DNA of 63,620 nt from Deferrisomatales bacterium (GCA_029211085.1 JARGFW010000005.1:1-63620); one strand, 5' to 3'; shown: positions 1 to 8,693, counted from the stretch's first letter. Notes: generated by a model from the letters alone, not told the origin. Program-made: numbers and translations.

Positions 1-1
1 G

Positions 2-55
2 GTGTTCACGGTGCCCGACGCCGAACTCGATACGGTGTTCAACTTCGTGGCGTAG
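2..55 (+). CDS. C-terminal end of an unidentified gene (partial)
   Basis: An open frame enters from the left edge and ends at TAG 53-55, giving a tail that finishes ...TVFNFVA. It is too short to identify. A strong hairpin follows, and then a MoaD/ThiS-like carrier gene. MoaD-like genes often sit directly behind tungsten-dependent aldehyde:ferredoxin oxidoreductase genes, so such an enzyme is one possible identity, but that rests on context alone. Confidence 0.5.
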   Translation: MFTVPDAELDTVFNFVA

Positions 56-66
56 GGGGCACAGCG

Positions 67-95
67 GCGGGCGGGAGCGTAAGGCTCCCGCCCGC
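67..95 (+). terminator. 12-bp hairpin between the partial gene and the MoaD-like gene
   Basis: GCGGGCGGGAGC (67-78) pairs perfectly with GCTCCCGCCCGC (84-95) across a 5-nt loop. No T-run follows, so it may work as an attenuator or an mRNA-end stabiliser rather than as a full intrinsic terminator. Confidence 0.6.
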
Positions 96-106
96 AGGTT
101 TGCACC

Positions 107-340
107 ATGACCGTTTATCTGAAGTTTTTTGCTGGCCTGCGGGACGCTCTTCCGGCAGGGCAACGGCCCTATCCGGCGCAGATGGATGAGGGAGCTACTG
201 TGCGCTTGGTGTTGGGGGTGTTCGGCGTGCCACCCGACAAGCCGGCGATCCTGTTGGTGAACGGCCGGCATGCAGCTTTGGACCACGTGCTCGTGGACGG
301 CGATCTGCTGGCCGTCTTTCCGCCAGTCGCGGGAGGATGA
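107..340 (+). CDS. MoaD/ThiS-family sulfur-carrier protein
   Basis: The 77-residue protein has the size and beta-grasp pattern of the MoaD/ThiS family and ends in Gly-Gly. In this family that terminus is adenylated and thiocarboxylated to donate sulfur for molybdopterin or thiamine synthesis. Seen directly: short length, the region around LLVNG, a hydrophobic stretch VDGDLLAVFPPV and the final GG. The ATG at 107 has only a weak ribosome site (cagg). It follows an unidentified gene across a hairpin. A carrier beside a Mo- or W-enzyme is common, and a molybdenum hydroxylase lies at 45-48.8 kb, but a specific partnership is inference. Confidence 0.8.
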   Translation: MTVYLKFFAGLRDALPAGQRPYPAQMDEGATVRLVLGVFGVPPDKPAILLVNGRHAALDHVLVDGDLLAVFPPVAGG

Positions 341-488
341 ACCGCGGTACAGGCGGTGCCACGCGGGTCCCGGTGAACGTCAAGGGTGTCACCGCCTGAC
401 AACGAGCCAACCCGCGACGGCGCAGGCTGGTGCTGTCGTCCAAACCGCTGATGAGTTGAATCCACAACCCCGCACCAAGGAGAATGAC

Positions 489-764
489 ATGCCGAGATTC
501 GTCATCGAACGGACCATCCCCAACGCAGGTAAACTCACCGCGGCGGAACTGAAAGGCATCTCCCAGAAGTCCTGCGGGGTCTTGGAGGGCATGGGGCCGA
601 AGATCCAGTGGGTGGAGAGTTTCGTCACCGACGACAAGATCTACTGTGTATACGTGGCACCGAATGAGGAGATGGTCCGGGAACATGCCCGCCAGGGTGG
701 CTTCCCGGCGGACAGTGTCGCCGAGGTCCGCACCATGATCGATCCGACAACGGCTGAAGGCTGA
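489..764 (+). CDS. DUF4242-type small protein
   Basis: The 91-residue protein begins MPRFVIERTIPNAGKLT and resembles the DUF4242 family (SCO4226-like small alpha/beta proteins, one member of which binds nickel). The ATG at 489 follows AAGGAG (477-482) at 6 nt, so this start is preferred over the frame's upstream extension to 270. It contains a Trp-Val-Glu-Ser stretch and a C-terminal acidic helix, with no signal peptide or membrane segment. Its role here is unknown. It may be co-transcribed with the MoaD-like gene and is closed off by the hairpin at 785-810. Confidence 0.75.
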   Translation: MPRFVIERTIPNAGKLTAAELKGISQKSCGVLEGMGPKIQWVESFVTDDKIYCVYVAPNEEMVREHARQGGFPADSVAEVRTMIDPTTAEG

Positions 765-784
765 CACCCGGGGTGGGCAGGAAG

Positions 785-810
785 CGGAGGGGGCCGTTTG
801 GCCCCCTCCG
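785..810 (+). terminator. 11-bp hairpin downstream of the DUF4242 gene
   Basis: CGGAGGGGGCC (785-795) pairs perfectly with GGCCCCCTCCG (800-810) over a GTTT loop. The following TGTTGG is only mildly T-rich. The rest of the 765-1099 gap shows no gene or motif that I can support. Confidence 0.65.
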
Positions 811-1099
811 TGTTGGTAGCCTGTGTGAGCCGCGAGGGCGGCGCCGGCCGGGTCAGAGTGTCGGGGAGCGTGCCCCTGCGGTGTCCGGTGATCGGAATCA
901 GTGAGGGCTGCGGACGATCTGGAACGAACCGGCGCAAAGCGCATGCTGCTCCGGTTGCTATCTGGCCCGGTGTCACACTACGTGACGGCGGGTGCGTTCG
1001 TACCGGACAGCCACATCAACCACGAGCCGTGCGGCGACTGCCTGCGGTGCGAGGGCGTGGGCCAGAGCCCGCGGTAAACCCGCTGTCGAGACGAGGGCC

Positions 1100-1561
1100 A
1101 TGATGACTGAAACGGTTCATATCCAGATCAGCCTCGAGCGACGCCCGGTCACGCTTCACTACCCGGGAGCCGATGGCGTGCAGTTCCACGACGCCGTGCT
1201 CGTGCTGTCCAATCCCACCGGCGAGGCGGCCAGGGACGTTGGGCTGCACCTGCGCGTTCTGCAAGGGGATGCCCCCCTACTGGACGGCCCGGTGGATCTG
1301 TCGGCACTGGGGTGCCAGACCGAGATCGCGGCAGGAGAAGCCCTTCGCCTGAGCGTGTTCCGCACTCTGCAGCACCACGTGCGAGGCTTCGGCAGCAAGG
1401 TCAATATGTTCGGCTACAAGGCTGTGTTGAACTGGACCTTCCGGGTCGAGGCGTCCCTCAGCGCCGACCAGGGAGAGCACAGGTCCGGGGCCTGGAAGGT
1501 GGAGTGGCACCCGTCCGCTGGGGATCCAGCGCTGGTCGAGGTCGATATCGCGCCTGCCTGA
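1100..1561 (+). CDS. Uncharacterised 153-residue protein
   Basis: I do not recognise this protein. The start ATGATG at 1100/1103 follows a purine-rich acgaggg site. The sequence alternates hydrophobic and polar residues and is rich in V, L, H and R, as expected of a beta-sandwich. It has no signal peptide, no membrane span and only one cysteine (in LGCQTE). It sits alone between a hairpin and the DUF362 gene on the same strand. Codon use looks like that of its neighbours, so it is probably a real gene. Confidence 0.6.
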   Translation: MMTETVHIQISLERRPVTLHYPGADGVQFHDAVLVLSNPTGEAARDVGLHLRVLQGDAPLLDGPVDLSALGCQTEIAAGEALRLSVFRTLQHHVRGFGSKVNMFGYKAVLNWTFRVEASLSADQGEHRSGAWKVEWHPSAGDPALVEVDIAPA

Positions 1562-1819
1562 TGCGGGGAGGCTTCAAACCCTTCTCCGTCCGGCGTTGCC
1601 TTCAGGACATTCCACGCTGCCGGTTATGGAAGCCACCTGTGCCGGAGGGCGGCCCACCCTCGGGAGAATTCGCGGGAAGGGGGGCCGCAACCGACTCTCT
1701 GGGGCGGGTTGAAGAGACGGTTCGAGGTGCAGCCGGAGCTTTGCCCAGTGGTCCACAACTGGATCGCGGACGAACGCCGCGACCTTGGGCGCCGGGTCGC
1801 GAAGGGAAGGGAGGGCTTC

Positions 1820-2887
1820 ATGGCCGAGAAGGTGTTCTACGCGCGAGCGGGGGAGCGCGGCGGGGTGCCCCCTGGGACGGCCGGCCGACTCTTTGACGCG
1901 GCGGGCCTGGCCGGGTGCTTCGGCGAGGGCGATCTTGTGGCTCTCAAAATGCACTTCGGCGAGCCGGGGAACCAAGACGTATGGCGACCCGCGCAGGTGC
2001 GGGAGGTGGTGGGGCGCGTTCGGAAGGCTGGGGGGAAGCCCTGGCTCACGGATGGGAACGTTCTCTATCGCTCCCCGCGGCACAACGCCGTCGACCATCT
2101 GATCACGGCCCATGAGAACGGTTTTACGTACGAGTCCACGGGGGCGCCGCTGATCATCGCGGACGGCTTGCACGGGGACAACGCGGTAGACCTGCCGATC
2201 CCCGGGGGAGCTCAGGGTCCCCAGGCGCGGGTCGCCGGGGACATAGCCAACGCCGATGCCGTGATCTGCCTAACCCACGTGACCGGGCACGGCGGGTTCG
2301 GCCTGGGGGGCGCGGTGAAGAATCTGGGAATGGGGTCGGGTGCTATCGCCGGCAAGCAGCGGATGCACGAGAACTTCCGCCCCACTCCGGACGAGGAGCT
2401 TTGCATCGCCTGCGGCAGCTGCGCTCGCCACTGCCCCGTGGACGCCATCACGGTTCCTGAGGACGCCACGGCCCGGGTGGACCTGGCGACGTGCATCGGC
2501 TGTGGCGAGTGCGTGGCCCACTGCCCCACAGGGGCGATTCCAATCCAGTGGGGGGAGACCGTGGGCCTCCAACAACGCACCGTTGAGTACTGCGCGGCGA
2601 TCCTGCGTGGCCGCCCCAACCACTTTGGGTTCATCAGCCTCCTGACGGGGATGACCGAACTATGTGACTGCATGGGGGAACGCGGGTCCGCCGTTTGCGC
2701 CGACATCGGAGCCATCGCCAGTCGTGACCTGGTGGCCGTTGATCAAGCCGCCCTGGACCTGATTGCCAAACACGGAGGAATGGGGAAACTGCGCGCGGCG
2801 TGCCCGGGGGCCGCCTTCGGTTTCGCCCTGGAAACCGCAGAGGCAATGGGCCTTGGCTCTCGTCGCTACGAGCTGATCCAGATCTGA
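1820..2887 (+). CDS. DUF362-family iron-sulfur protein with two [4Fe-4S] ferredoxin motifs
   Basis: The 355-residue protein has an N-terminal DUF362 domain (about 1-185) and a ferredoxin module with two CxxCxxCxxxCP motifs. Cysteines 195/198/201/205 and 225/228/231/235 are predicted to bind two [4Fe-4S] clusters. The ATG at 1820 (MAEKVFYARAG) follows ggaagggaggg, so it is preferred over an upstream in-frame start. DUF362 proteins are common beside corrinoid methyltransferase and anaerobic catabolic genes and are thought to take part in electron transfer. Here the nearest neighbour is a corrinoid gene, so a role in low-potential electron delivery to the methyl-transfer system is plausible but unproven. 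Confidence 0.85.
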   Translation: MAEKVFYARAGERGGVPPGTAGRLFDAAGLAGCFGEGDLVALKMHFGEPGNQDVWRPAQVREVVGRVRKAGGKPWLTDGNVLYRSPRHNAVDHLITAHENGFTYESTGAPLIIADGLHGDNAVDLPIPGGAQGPQARVAGDIANADAVICLTHVTGHGGFGLGGAVKNLGMGSGAIAGKQRMHENFRPTPDEELCIACGSCARHCPVDAITVPEDATARVDLATCIGCGECVAHCPTGAIPIQWGETVGLQQRTVEYCAAILRGRPNHFGFISLLTGMTELCDCMGERGSAVCADIGAIASRDLVAVDQAALDLIAKHGGMGKLRAACPGAAFGFALETAEAMGLGSRRYELIQI

Positions 2888-3032
2888 CCCGGCGGATATC
2901 CTGGCCAAGCCAGACCCCCTGCTCTGATCCGAAACCTGTCAGCGAGTTTGTGGGGAGTCCCAGGAAGAGTTTCAGGCACGTTCGGGTCGATGGGAGAATG
3001 GTTGCACGAGGGTTTCAGCCCGGAAGGTGGTC

Positions 3033-3725
3033 CTACAACCCGCTTTTTCGTTTCTCGATGACACGGCGGCAGGTGCGGACTCCTTCCGCGGCATCACGGG
3101 CCCAGTGGTCCGCCTGTACGAACCGGGAGATCTGCTCGTCGATGCAGGCGCCGCCGATGATCACCGGCGGGCAGGGCTCAGGGAGTTGGGTGTGCAACAG
3201 TTCCACCGCCGTCTGGAGATGCTCCAGGCCCAGGGTGAGCACGCAGCTGATGCCCACCAGGTGGGGCCGGAGTCTCCGTGCCTCGGCCAGGAACGTCTGC
3301 GGGGGCACGTCCACCCCCAGATCCACCACCTCGAAACCGTTGGACTGCAGAAGCAGGGCGAAGAGGTTCTTGCCCAGGTCGTGGATATCCCCCTGGATGG
3401 TGCCCAGGAGGATGGTCCCGGGCACCGGTCGCGAGCGTTCCGGGTCCGGTCGGGGGGACAGCAGTTCGGTGGCCTCGCGCATGATTTCGCCGGCCATGAT
3501 CAGGGCGGCGATGAAGTACTCGCCCTGCTCGAACCGCATTCCGACCCGGCGCATCCCCTCGATGCATCCCTCCAGAAGCACCGTCGGCGGGACCCCGCCG
3601 GCGAGCAGGGCGCGCACCTCGGCCAGGCATTGCTCTTCCTTCAAATCGGCCACGAGAGCGATCAGACGTTCCACTGCGGCGTCGTGCGGACCGCCAGGCG
3701 TCCCTCCGGACGGGGCCTCACTCAT
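3033..3725 (-). CDS. Corrinoid (B12-binding) methyl-carrier protein 1
   Basis: The 230-residue protein has the two-part architecture of MtbC/MtvC-type carriers: a helical cap (about 15-95) and a Rossmann-like B12 domain (about 103-225). Seen directly: the DxHxxG motif with Asp113, His115 (lower axial cobalt ligand) and Gly118, then GISCVLT at 158-164 and the Gly-Gly of the nucleotide-loop pocket at 191-192. Such proteins carry a methyl group from a substrate methyltransferase to an acceptor methyltransferase. The first 8 bases overlap the end of the GntR gene, so the two are translationally coupled. A second carrier lies at 6263 on the other strand; the two probably serve different substrates. 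Confidence 0.9.
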   Translation of the reverse strand: MSEAPSGGTPGGPHDAAVERLIALVADLKEEQCLAEVRALLAGGVPPTVLLEGCIEGMRRVGMRFEQGEYFIAALIMAGEIMREATELLSPRPDPERSRPVPGTILLGTIQGDIHDLGKNLFALLLQSNGFEVVDLGVDVPPQTFLAEARRLRPHLVGISCVLTLGLEHLQTAVELLHTQLPEPCPPVIIGGACIDEQISRFVQADHWARDAAEGVRTCRRVIEKRKSGL

Positions 3726-4509
3726 CCCAAACTCCTACCCGACTGATCAGGGGCATGCGCCGGGGGCTGATCAGGAGCCAGCCGAAGGCTGCGGGGCGAT
3801 CGGAGAAATCGAAAAACAGGTGTTCCAGCCTGAAGACGATGGCCCCCGGGGGCTCCCCCAGCAGGTTGGCTTCGCGTGCGTCCAGGGCGGTCGGCAGCAG
3901 TTGCAGCTCACCCTTCTTGAAACTGGAACGGCCCTGGTCCGAGAGCAGGCCGGTGAGCACCGCGGAGTCGAGCATGGTTTCCACGATCGGCGATCTGGGA
4001 TCGAAGCGGCTGATCGCCACCTGGAAGACGAACGGCCTGCCTCGATGCAGCAGGAGCCGTTCCACGACGATCGTCGGTGTGCCGGGCTGCACCCGGAGTT
4101 GTTCGATCACCGCGTGGCCGGGTTCCTCCACCCCGGCCTTCAGGATCTTTACTTCCAGTTCCTCCGGGCGCGCCAGGACCTCGTACAGAGCTTCCAGGGT
4201 GAAGTGACTCCTGGCCATCTGCACCCGCCGCACGAACGTCCCGCTGCCCTGTACCCGCTCCACCAGCCCTTCCTCGGCGAGCACGCTCACGGCCTGGCGG
4301 GCGGTCATGACGCTGACCCCGAAGCTCTTGGCCAGGGCCGATTCCGAAGGCAGGCGGCTGCCGGAGGGATAGGACTCGTCGGCGATGCTTTGGCGCACGG
4401 TCTGGGCCAACTGGACGTAGGCCGGCAGGTGGCTGGCTTTGTCCACCCGTTGACTCGGGGGGGGAGCCGTGGGTGCCCGTGTAAGGGTGTCTCGTGGATC
4501 AATCGTCAT
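3718..4509 (-). CDS. GntR-family regulator with UTRA ligand domain
   Basis: The 263-residue protein has an N-terminal winged helix (about 27-95, with the LPSESALAKSFGVS recognition region) and a C-terminal UTRA domain ending in SPRRMPLISRVGVWDE, so it is of the HutC type. The ATG at 4509 is preferred; an in-frame TTG at 4563 would add 18 residues. It overlaps the downstream corrinoid gene by 8 bases and is divergent from the DUF1638-methyltransferase operon. It is therefore likely the local repressor of both units, sensing a substrate of the methyl-transfer system (inference). Confidence 0.88.
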   Translation of the reverse strand: MTIDPRDTLTRAPTAPPPSQRVDKASHLPAYVQLAQTVRQSIADESYPSGSRLPSESALAKSFGVSVMTARQAVSVLAEEGLVERVQGSGTFVRRVQMARSHFTLEALYEVLARPEELEVKILKAGVEEPGHAVIEQLRVQPGTPTIVVERLLLHRGRPFVFQVAISRFDPRSPIVETMLDSAVLTGLLSDQGRSSFKKGELQLLPTALDAREANLLGEPPGAIVFRLEHLFFDFSDRPAAFGWLLISPRRMPLISRVGVWDE

Positions 4510-4639
4510 GGAGTCTCTGGGGCCTTGGGGCGCCTCGGGAGTGGATCGTCGCCCACGGGGCAACCGGAGGTTCGAGCATAGCGCCTGGCATCTTTGGGGG
4601 ACAAGGCTGCGGACCTCGGCGGTGTCTCGGGGTGCGTGG

Positions 4640-4695
4640 CGGGCCGGACAGCCTTCGCGGTTGACTCATCTATAAGACTATACTACATTGCGGCC
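4640..4695 (+). promoter_or_regulatory. AT-rich control region between gntR and the DUF1638 operon
   Basis: In otherwise GC-rich DNA there is a sharp AT-rich patch, with TTGACT at 4661-4666 and TATAAG/TATACT at 4671-4684. The nested CTATAAGACTATACTA at 4670-4685 has TATA-centred symmetry and could be the GntR operator overlapping the promoter. The spacing between the best -35 and -10 boxes is not canonical, so the exact promoter is uncertain. Confidence 0.4.
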
Positions 4696-5370
4696 ATGCA
4701 ACCCAACCCGGACTGCGCTTCCCTGCCGCGGCACCCCAAGCTCCTGGTCTGCCGGGCGCTGGCCCACCTCCTGGAGCCCCTGGTGGGCCCGGAGGTGGAG
4801 ACGGTGGTCCTGGACATCGCCCTGCACGTGAAACCGGAGCGCCTGCGGGAGGCGCTGCAGGACGCGGTGGCGTCGCTGGAGGAGGCAGGGGGCGTCATCC
4901 TGCTGGGCTACGGGCTGTGCGGCCGCGCCACGGAAGGGGTGGTGTCCCGGTTGAGTACCCTGGTGCTGCCGCGGGTGGACGACTGCGTGGGGGCGCTGTT
5001 GGGATCGCGGCGCCGCCACCAGGAGTTCATGAAGCAGCGGCCCGGGTGCTACTTTCTGGAGCCGACCTGGGTGGACGCGGAGATGAATATCTTCGTCCAG
5101 TTGGAACAGCACATGGAGCGTATTCCCCCCCACCGGCGCGGGCAGATTGCCCGGCTGACGCTCAAGCACTACCGGAGCCTGGCGCTGCTGACCGGGGGGG
5201 GGCACGGCGCCGAGGCGGAGCGCCGCTGTCGGGGGTACGCCCGCGCCAACGGCCTGGAGTTCATCGAGGTGGAGACGGAGTTGGGGCTCCTGGAGCGCAT
5301 CGTGGGTGGGCCGTGGTCCGCGGAGGAGTTCGTCGTCTGCCCGCCGGGAGTGCCGATTCCCCTTTTCTAA
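4696..5370 (+). CDS. DUF1638 protein in the corrinoid operon
   Basis: The 224-residue protein matches the DUF1638 family: CRALAHLLEPLVG near the N terminus, LLGYGLCGRATEGV mid-protein, LPRVDDCVGALLGSR, and FVVCPPGVPIPLF at the end. The ATG at 4696 is chosen because the frame upstream runs through the AT-rich promoter patch. The biochemical function is unknown. Genes of this family recur beside corrinoid proteins and methylcobalamin methyltransferases, and here it leads an operon of pterin methyltransferase, corrinoid protein and RACo. Conserved Cys, Asp and Glu residues (CGR, DDC, EPTWVDAE) suggest a metal or substrate site. It could be the substrate-specific partner that the operon otherwise lacks (inference). 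Confidence 0.85.
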   Translation: MQPNPDCASLPRHPKLLVCRALAHLLEPLVGPEVETVVLDIALHVKPERLREALQDAVASLEEAGGVILLGYGLCGRATEGVVSRLSTLVLPRVDDCVGALLGSRRRHQEFMKQRPGCYFLEPTWVDAEMNIFVQLEQHMERIPPHRRGQIARLTLKHYRSLALLTGGGHGAEAERRCRGYARANGLEFIEVETELGLLERIVGGPWSAEEFVVCPPGVPIPLF

Positions 5371-5428
5371 CCGCCGGGAGCCGTTTGCAGAGGTTCGGAG
5401 ATCCCCGCGACCGTTCACGAGGGTTCAA

Positions 5429-6235
5429 ATGATCATCATCGGAGAAAAGATCAACGGCACCCGTCAGGAGGTGGCCCAGGCCATCCGCGCGCGGGATGCC
5501 GCGTTCATCGCCCGGCTCGCCCGCGAGCAGGTAGACGCCGGCAGCCGGTACCTGGATGTGAACGCCGGCACCGCCCCGGACCGCGAACCCGAGGATCTGG
5601 CCTGGCTGGTGCGCACCGTGCAGGCGGAGTGCGAGGTCCCCCTGTGTCTGGACAGCGCCAACCCCACGGCACTGCGGGCCGCTCTGGCGGTGGTGGACCG
5701 CACCCCGATGCTCAACTCGGTGAGCGGGGAGGCGCAGCGCATTGCGGGGGTCCTGCCCCTGGCCCTGGAGCACGGCACCGACCTGATCCTGCTGGCCCTG
5801 GACGACGACGGCATCCCCGCGACGGGCGAGGACCGCATGCAGGTCGTGGACCGGTTGGTGGGGCTGGCGGTGGCCGGGGGGCTCCAGGAAGAGAAGCTCT
5901 TCATCGACCCCCTGGTGACAGCCATCTCCACCGGCACGAACAACGCACTGCTTACCTGCGACACCATCCGCCGCATCAAGGTCGCGTACCCCAAGGCCCA
6001 TATCACCTGCGGCCTGAGCAATATCTCGTTCGGCATGCCCCTGCGGGGTCTGGTGAACCGCACCTTCCTGGCCATGGCGGTGCAGGCGGGGTTGGACAGC
6101 GCGATCGCCGATCCCAATGACCGCGAACTCCGGGAGACCATGCTGGCGGCGGAGACCCTCATGGGGTTGGACCGCTACTGTCTCAACTTCAACAAAGCCT
6201 TCCGGGCCGGGCGCATCGGCCCCCGGCCAGACTGA
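5429..6235 (+). CDS. Methyltetrahydrofolate:corrinoid methyltransferase (AcsE/MtgA-like)
   Basis: The 268-residue TIM barrel of the pterin-binding family moves a methyl group between methylcobalamin on a corrinoid protein and tetrahydrofolate. Seen directly: GEKIN (5-9), LDVNAG with Asp43 and Asn45, LDSANP with Asp75 and Asn78, NSVSGE (96-101), Asp160 and GLSNISFGMP, where Asn198 matches the catalytic Asn of AcsE. The length is typical of MtgA/AcsE. The ATG at 5429 lies 58 nt after the DUF1638 stop. With the corrinoid gene 27 nt downstream and RACo after that, the operon would feed demethylation-derived methyl groups into the folate C1 pool. Confidence 0.9.
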   Translation: MIIIGEKINGTRQEVAQAIRARDAAFIARLAREQVDAGSRYLDVNAGTAPDREPEDLAWLVRTVQAECEVPLCLDSANPTALRAALAVVDRTPMLNSVSGEAQRIAGVLPLALEHGTDLILLALDDDGIPATGEDRMQVVDRLVGLAVAGGLQEEKLFIDPLVTAISTGTNNALLTCDTIRRIKVAYPKAHITCGLSNISFGMPLRGLVNRTFLAMAVQAGLDSAIADPNDRELRETMLAAETLMGLDRYCLNFNKAFRAGRIGPRPD

Positions 6236-6262
6236 CCCCAACACGACACAGGAGGAAACACG

Positions 6263-6901
6263 ATGGCAGATCTCCAGAGCTTGACCGAGGCTGTGGTGGA
6301 GATGCAGGAAGACGCCGCCTTGGCGATGACTCGCGAGCTCCTCGCCGGGGGGGAGGACCCCACGCAGGTTTTCGGGGCCTATCAGGCCGCCATGGAGGAG
6401 ATCGGCAAGCGTTTCGAGCGCAACGAGTACTTCATTCCGGAACTGCTCATGTCGGGGGAGATGATGCAGACCGCGTCCGAGATCATCAAACCGCATCTGG
6501 GCGCTGACGGGGTGCAGGGCAAGCAGAAGCGGGGCAAGATGGTCCTGGCTACCGTGCAGGGAGACATCCACGACATCGGCAAGAACATCGCGGCCATGAT
6601 GTGCGATCTCAACGGCGTGGAGGTGATCGACCTGGGGGTGGATGTGCCCGCGGACCGCATCGTGGCCGAGGTCGCGGCTTCCGGCGCGGACATCGTCGGC
6701 CTGAGTGGTTTGCTCACCCTGGCGTTCGACCCCATGAAAGAGGTGGTGACGAAGCTCACCGCCGCCGGGCTGCGCGACAAGGTCAAGGTGATCCTCGGCG
6801 GCGGCCAGTTGGACGAGCAGGTGCGCACCTACGTGGGTGCGGACGCCTTCGTCACCGACGCGGTGACCGGCGTCAACTACTGCAAGGAGTGGCTGGGCTG
6901 A
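6263..6901 (+). CDS. Corrinoid (B12-binding) methyl-carrier protein 2
   Basis: The 212-residue carrier has a helical cap (about 5-80, including FERNEYFIPELLMSGEMM) and a B12 domain (about 92-212). The cobalt-ligand motif is DIHDIGKN, with His103 as predicted axial ligand; SGLLT (148-152) and the Gly-Gly at 179-180 complete the pocket. Ribosome site aggagg lies before the ATG at 6263. It follows the pterin methyltransferase by 27 nt and precedes RACo, so it is the operon's own methyl shuttle. It differs from carrier 1 in cap and linker, suggesting two substrate routes. Confidence 0.93.
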   Translation: MADLQSLTEAVVEMQEDAALAMTRELLAGGEDPTQVFGAYQAAMEEIGKRFERNEYFIPELLMSGEMMQTASEIIKPHLGADGVQGKQKRGKMVLATVQGDIHDIGKNIAAMMCDLNGVEVIDLGVDVPADRIVAEVAASGADIVGLSGLLTLAFDPMKEVVTKLTAAGLRDKVKVILGGGQLDEQVRTYVGADAFVTDAVTGVNYCKEWLG

Positions 6902-6947
6902 GGGCCCGGCGCCGAGGCCCGGACCCGGAGCCGGAGGGAAGGTCCCG

Positions 6948-8603
6948 TTGACCCAGAGCCGTGAACGCGTGGTGTACCAGCCGGCGGGCAGGCGGGTTCG
7001 CCTGGACCCCGACAAGACCCTCCTGGAACTGGCCACCATGGCGGGGGTGGGCATCGAGGCGTCTTGCGGGGGCAAGGGAACCTGCGGCGCCTGTCGCGTG
7101 AAGGTCGACGGGGAAGCGACAGCACCCGACCACAGTGAAGTGGAGTCCCTGGGGACGTTTGCCGGAGAAGGTTTCCGCCTCGCCTGCCGCGCCCGGCCGC
7201 GGCGGGGGCTCACGGTGTGGGTTCCTGAGGAGAGTCGGCGGCACCAGCAGGTGATCCTCACCACCGGTGACCGCCTCGAGGTCCCCGTGGACAGCGCCGT
7301 GCCCGCCCGCGGGTTGGGTGCCGACTCCGACGGCCCCCTGTTGGGCCTGGCGGTGGACCTGGGCACCACCACCGTGGTGGCCTACCTGCACGAGCTGAGG
7401 AGCGGCGCCGCGTTGGCGGTGGAAACCGCCATGAACCCCCAGGTGGCCCACGGGGACGATCTGATCAGTCGCCTCGCCTTCGGCAGCAGCGACCGCAACG
7501 GGAGGGAGACCCTGACCCGCCTGGCACGCCAGTGCGTCAACGCCCTGGCGCGACGGGCGTGCCGCACGGCGGGGGTCGGCCCCGAGCGCATCTTCCACTG
7601 TGTGCTGGTGGGCAACACCGCCATGCACCACATCTTCCTGGGGCTGGATCTGGCCGGCCTGACCCGGGCGCCGTTCCAGCCCACCGCCTGCGACGCCCGG
7701 GAGGTCCCTGCTGCGGCCCTGGGGCTCGAGATGGCGCCGGAGGCCTTTGTCACCACGCTGCCCTTGAAGGCGGGGTTCGTCGGCGCCGACGCGGTGGCCG
7801 TGGCCCTGGCCCTGGGTGCCGACGGGGTGACCGAACCGACCCTGATCGCCGATCTCGGCACCAACGGCGAGCTGATCCTCGCCACGCCCGGGGCCATGGT
7901 GTGTTGTTCCACCGCCGCCGGTCCGGCGTTCGAGGGAGGCCACATCACCTGGGGCATGCGGGCGGCCCCCGGCGCGGTGGACGGGGTGGAACTCCCCAGC
8001 GTGGATCTGCCACCCCGCTTGTCGGTGATCGGGGGCCGGGCCCCCCTCGGGATCTGCGGCTCCGGCCTGGTGGCCGCGGTGCACGCGTTGCTGCACCGGG
8101 GGGTCCTGGGGCCCCAGGGGCGGTTCGCGGGAGACGTCTCCGGGCCGTGGGTGCGCCGCGGGCCGGAGGGTCCCGAGTTCGTGCTCGCAGACGCCGCACA
8201 CTCCGGCACCGGGCGGGACCTGGTGCTGACCCGCCGCGACGTCTCCGAACTGCAGCTGGCCAAGGGGGCCGTACACGCCGGGGTTGCCCTGATGATGGCG
8301 GAACTGGGCTTGGACTCCGTCGCACGGGTGCTGCTGGCGGGGGCGTTCGGCAACTACCTCGACCCGGTTGACGCCTGCGGCATCGGGCTGTTCCCCGGGG
8401 TGACGCCCGAACGGGTCCGTGGGGTGGGCAACGCCGCCGGTGCGGGCGCGATCCTGGCGTTGTTGAACCGGGGACACACGGAACGGGCTGGGAAGATCGC
8501 CCAGGACATGCGCTACCTGGAACTGGCGGGGGATCCGCGATTCGGGCCTGCGTACGCCAAAGGGCTGCTGTTCCCCGCGGGATCCGCGGCGAGCGCCCCG
8601 TAA
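6948..8603 (+). CDS. RACo: ATP-dependent reductive activator of corrinoid proteins
   Basis: The 551-residue protein has an N-terminal plant-type [2Fe-2S] domain with Cys40, Cys46, Cys49 and Cys80, a linker, and an actin-like ASKHA/DUF4445 ATPase domain starting near AVDLGTTTVVAYL with ADLGTNGEL and GICGSGL phosphate loops. RACo enzymes re-reduce corrinoid proteins that have slipped to Co(II). The start is TTG at 6948 behind GGAGGG (6933-6938); no better in-frame ATG precedes the cluster domain. It is the last gene of the DUF1638-methyltransferase-corrinoid operon and could also serve carrier 1 and the URO-D enzyme at 35.9 kb. Confidence 0.93.
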   Translation: MTQSRERVVYQPAGRRVRLDPDKTLLELATMAGVGIEASCGGKGTCGACRVKVDGEATAPDHSEVESLGTFAGEGFRLACRARPRRGLTVWVPEESRRHQQVILTTGDRLEVPVDSAVPARGLGADSDGPLLGLAVDLGTTTVVAYLHELRSGAALAVETAMNPQVAHGDDLISRLAFGSSDRNGRETLTRLARQCVNALARRACRTAGVGPERIFHCVLVGNTAMHHIFLGLDLAGLTRAPFQPTACDAREVPAAALGLEMAPEAFVTTLPLKAGFVGADAVAVALALGADGVTEPTLIADLGTNGELILATPGAMVCCSTAAGPAFEGGHITWGMRAAPGAVDGVELPSVDLPPRLSVIGGRAPLGICGSGLVAAVHALLHRGVLGPQGRFAGDVSGPWVRRGPEGPEFVLADAAHSGTGRDLVLTRRDVSELQLAKGAVHAGVALMMAELGLDSVARVLLAGAFGNYLDPVDACGIGLFPGVTPERVRGVGNAAGAGAILALLNRGHTERAGKIAQDMRYLELAGDPRFGPAYAKGLLFPAGSAASAP

Positions 8604-8693
8604 ACGCCGGGTCCGGCGCGGTGGGCGCCGGGGAATCCCGCCAGGTGCGGGGGCCCTCCGGCGCCGATGGGGCCGGCTGCCGGAGTCCGTGCC

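Noticed and set aside
2800..4581. 593-codon plus-strand frame over the corrinoid and GntR genes
   Set aside because: It is antisense to two clearly identified genes and has no family features.
5261..7372. 703-codon minus-strand frame opposite the methyltransferase and corrinoid genes
   Set aside because: It is a mirror of the codon pattern of the real plus-strand genes, with low-complexity residues and no recognisable motif.
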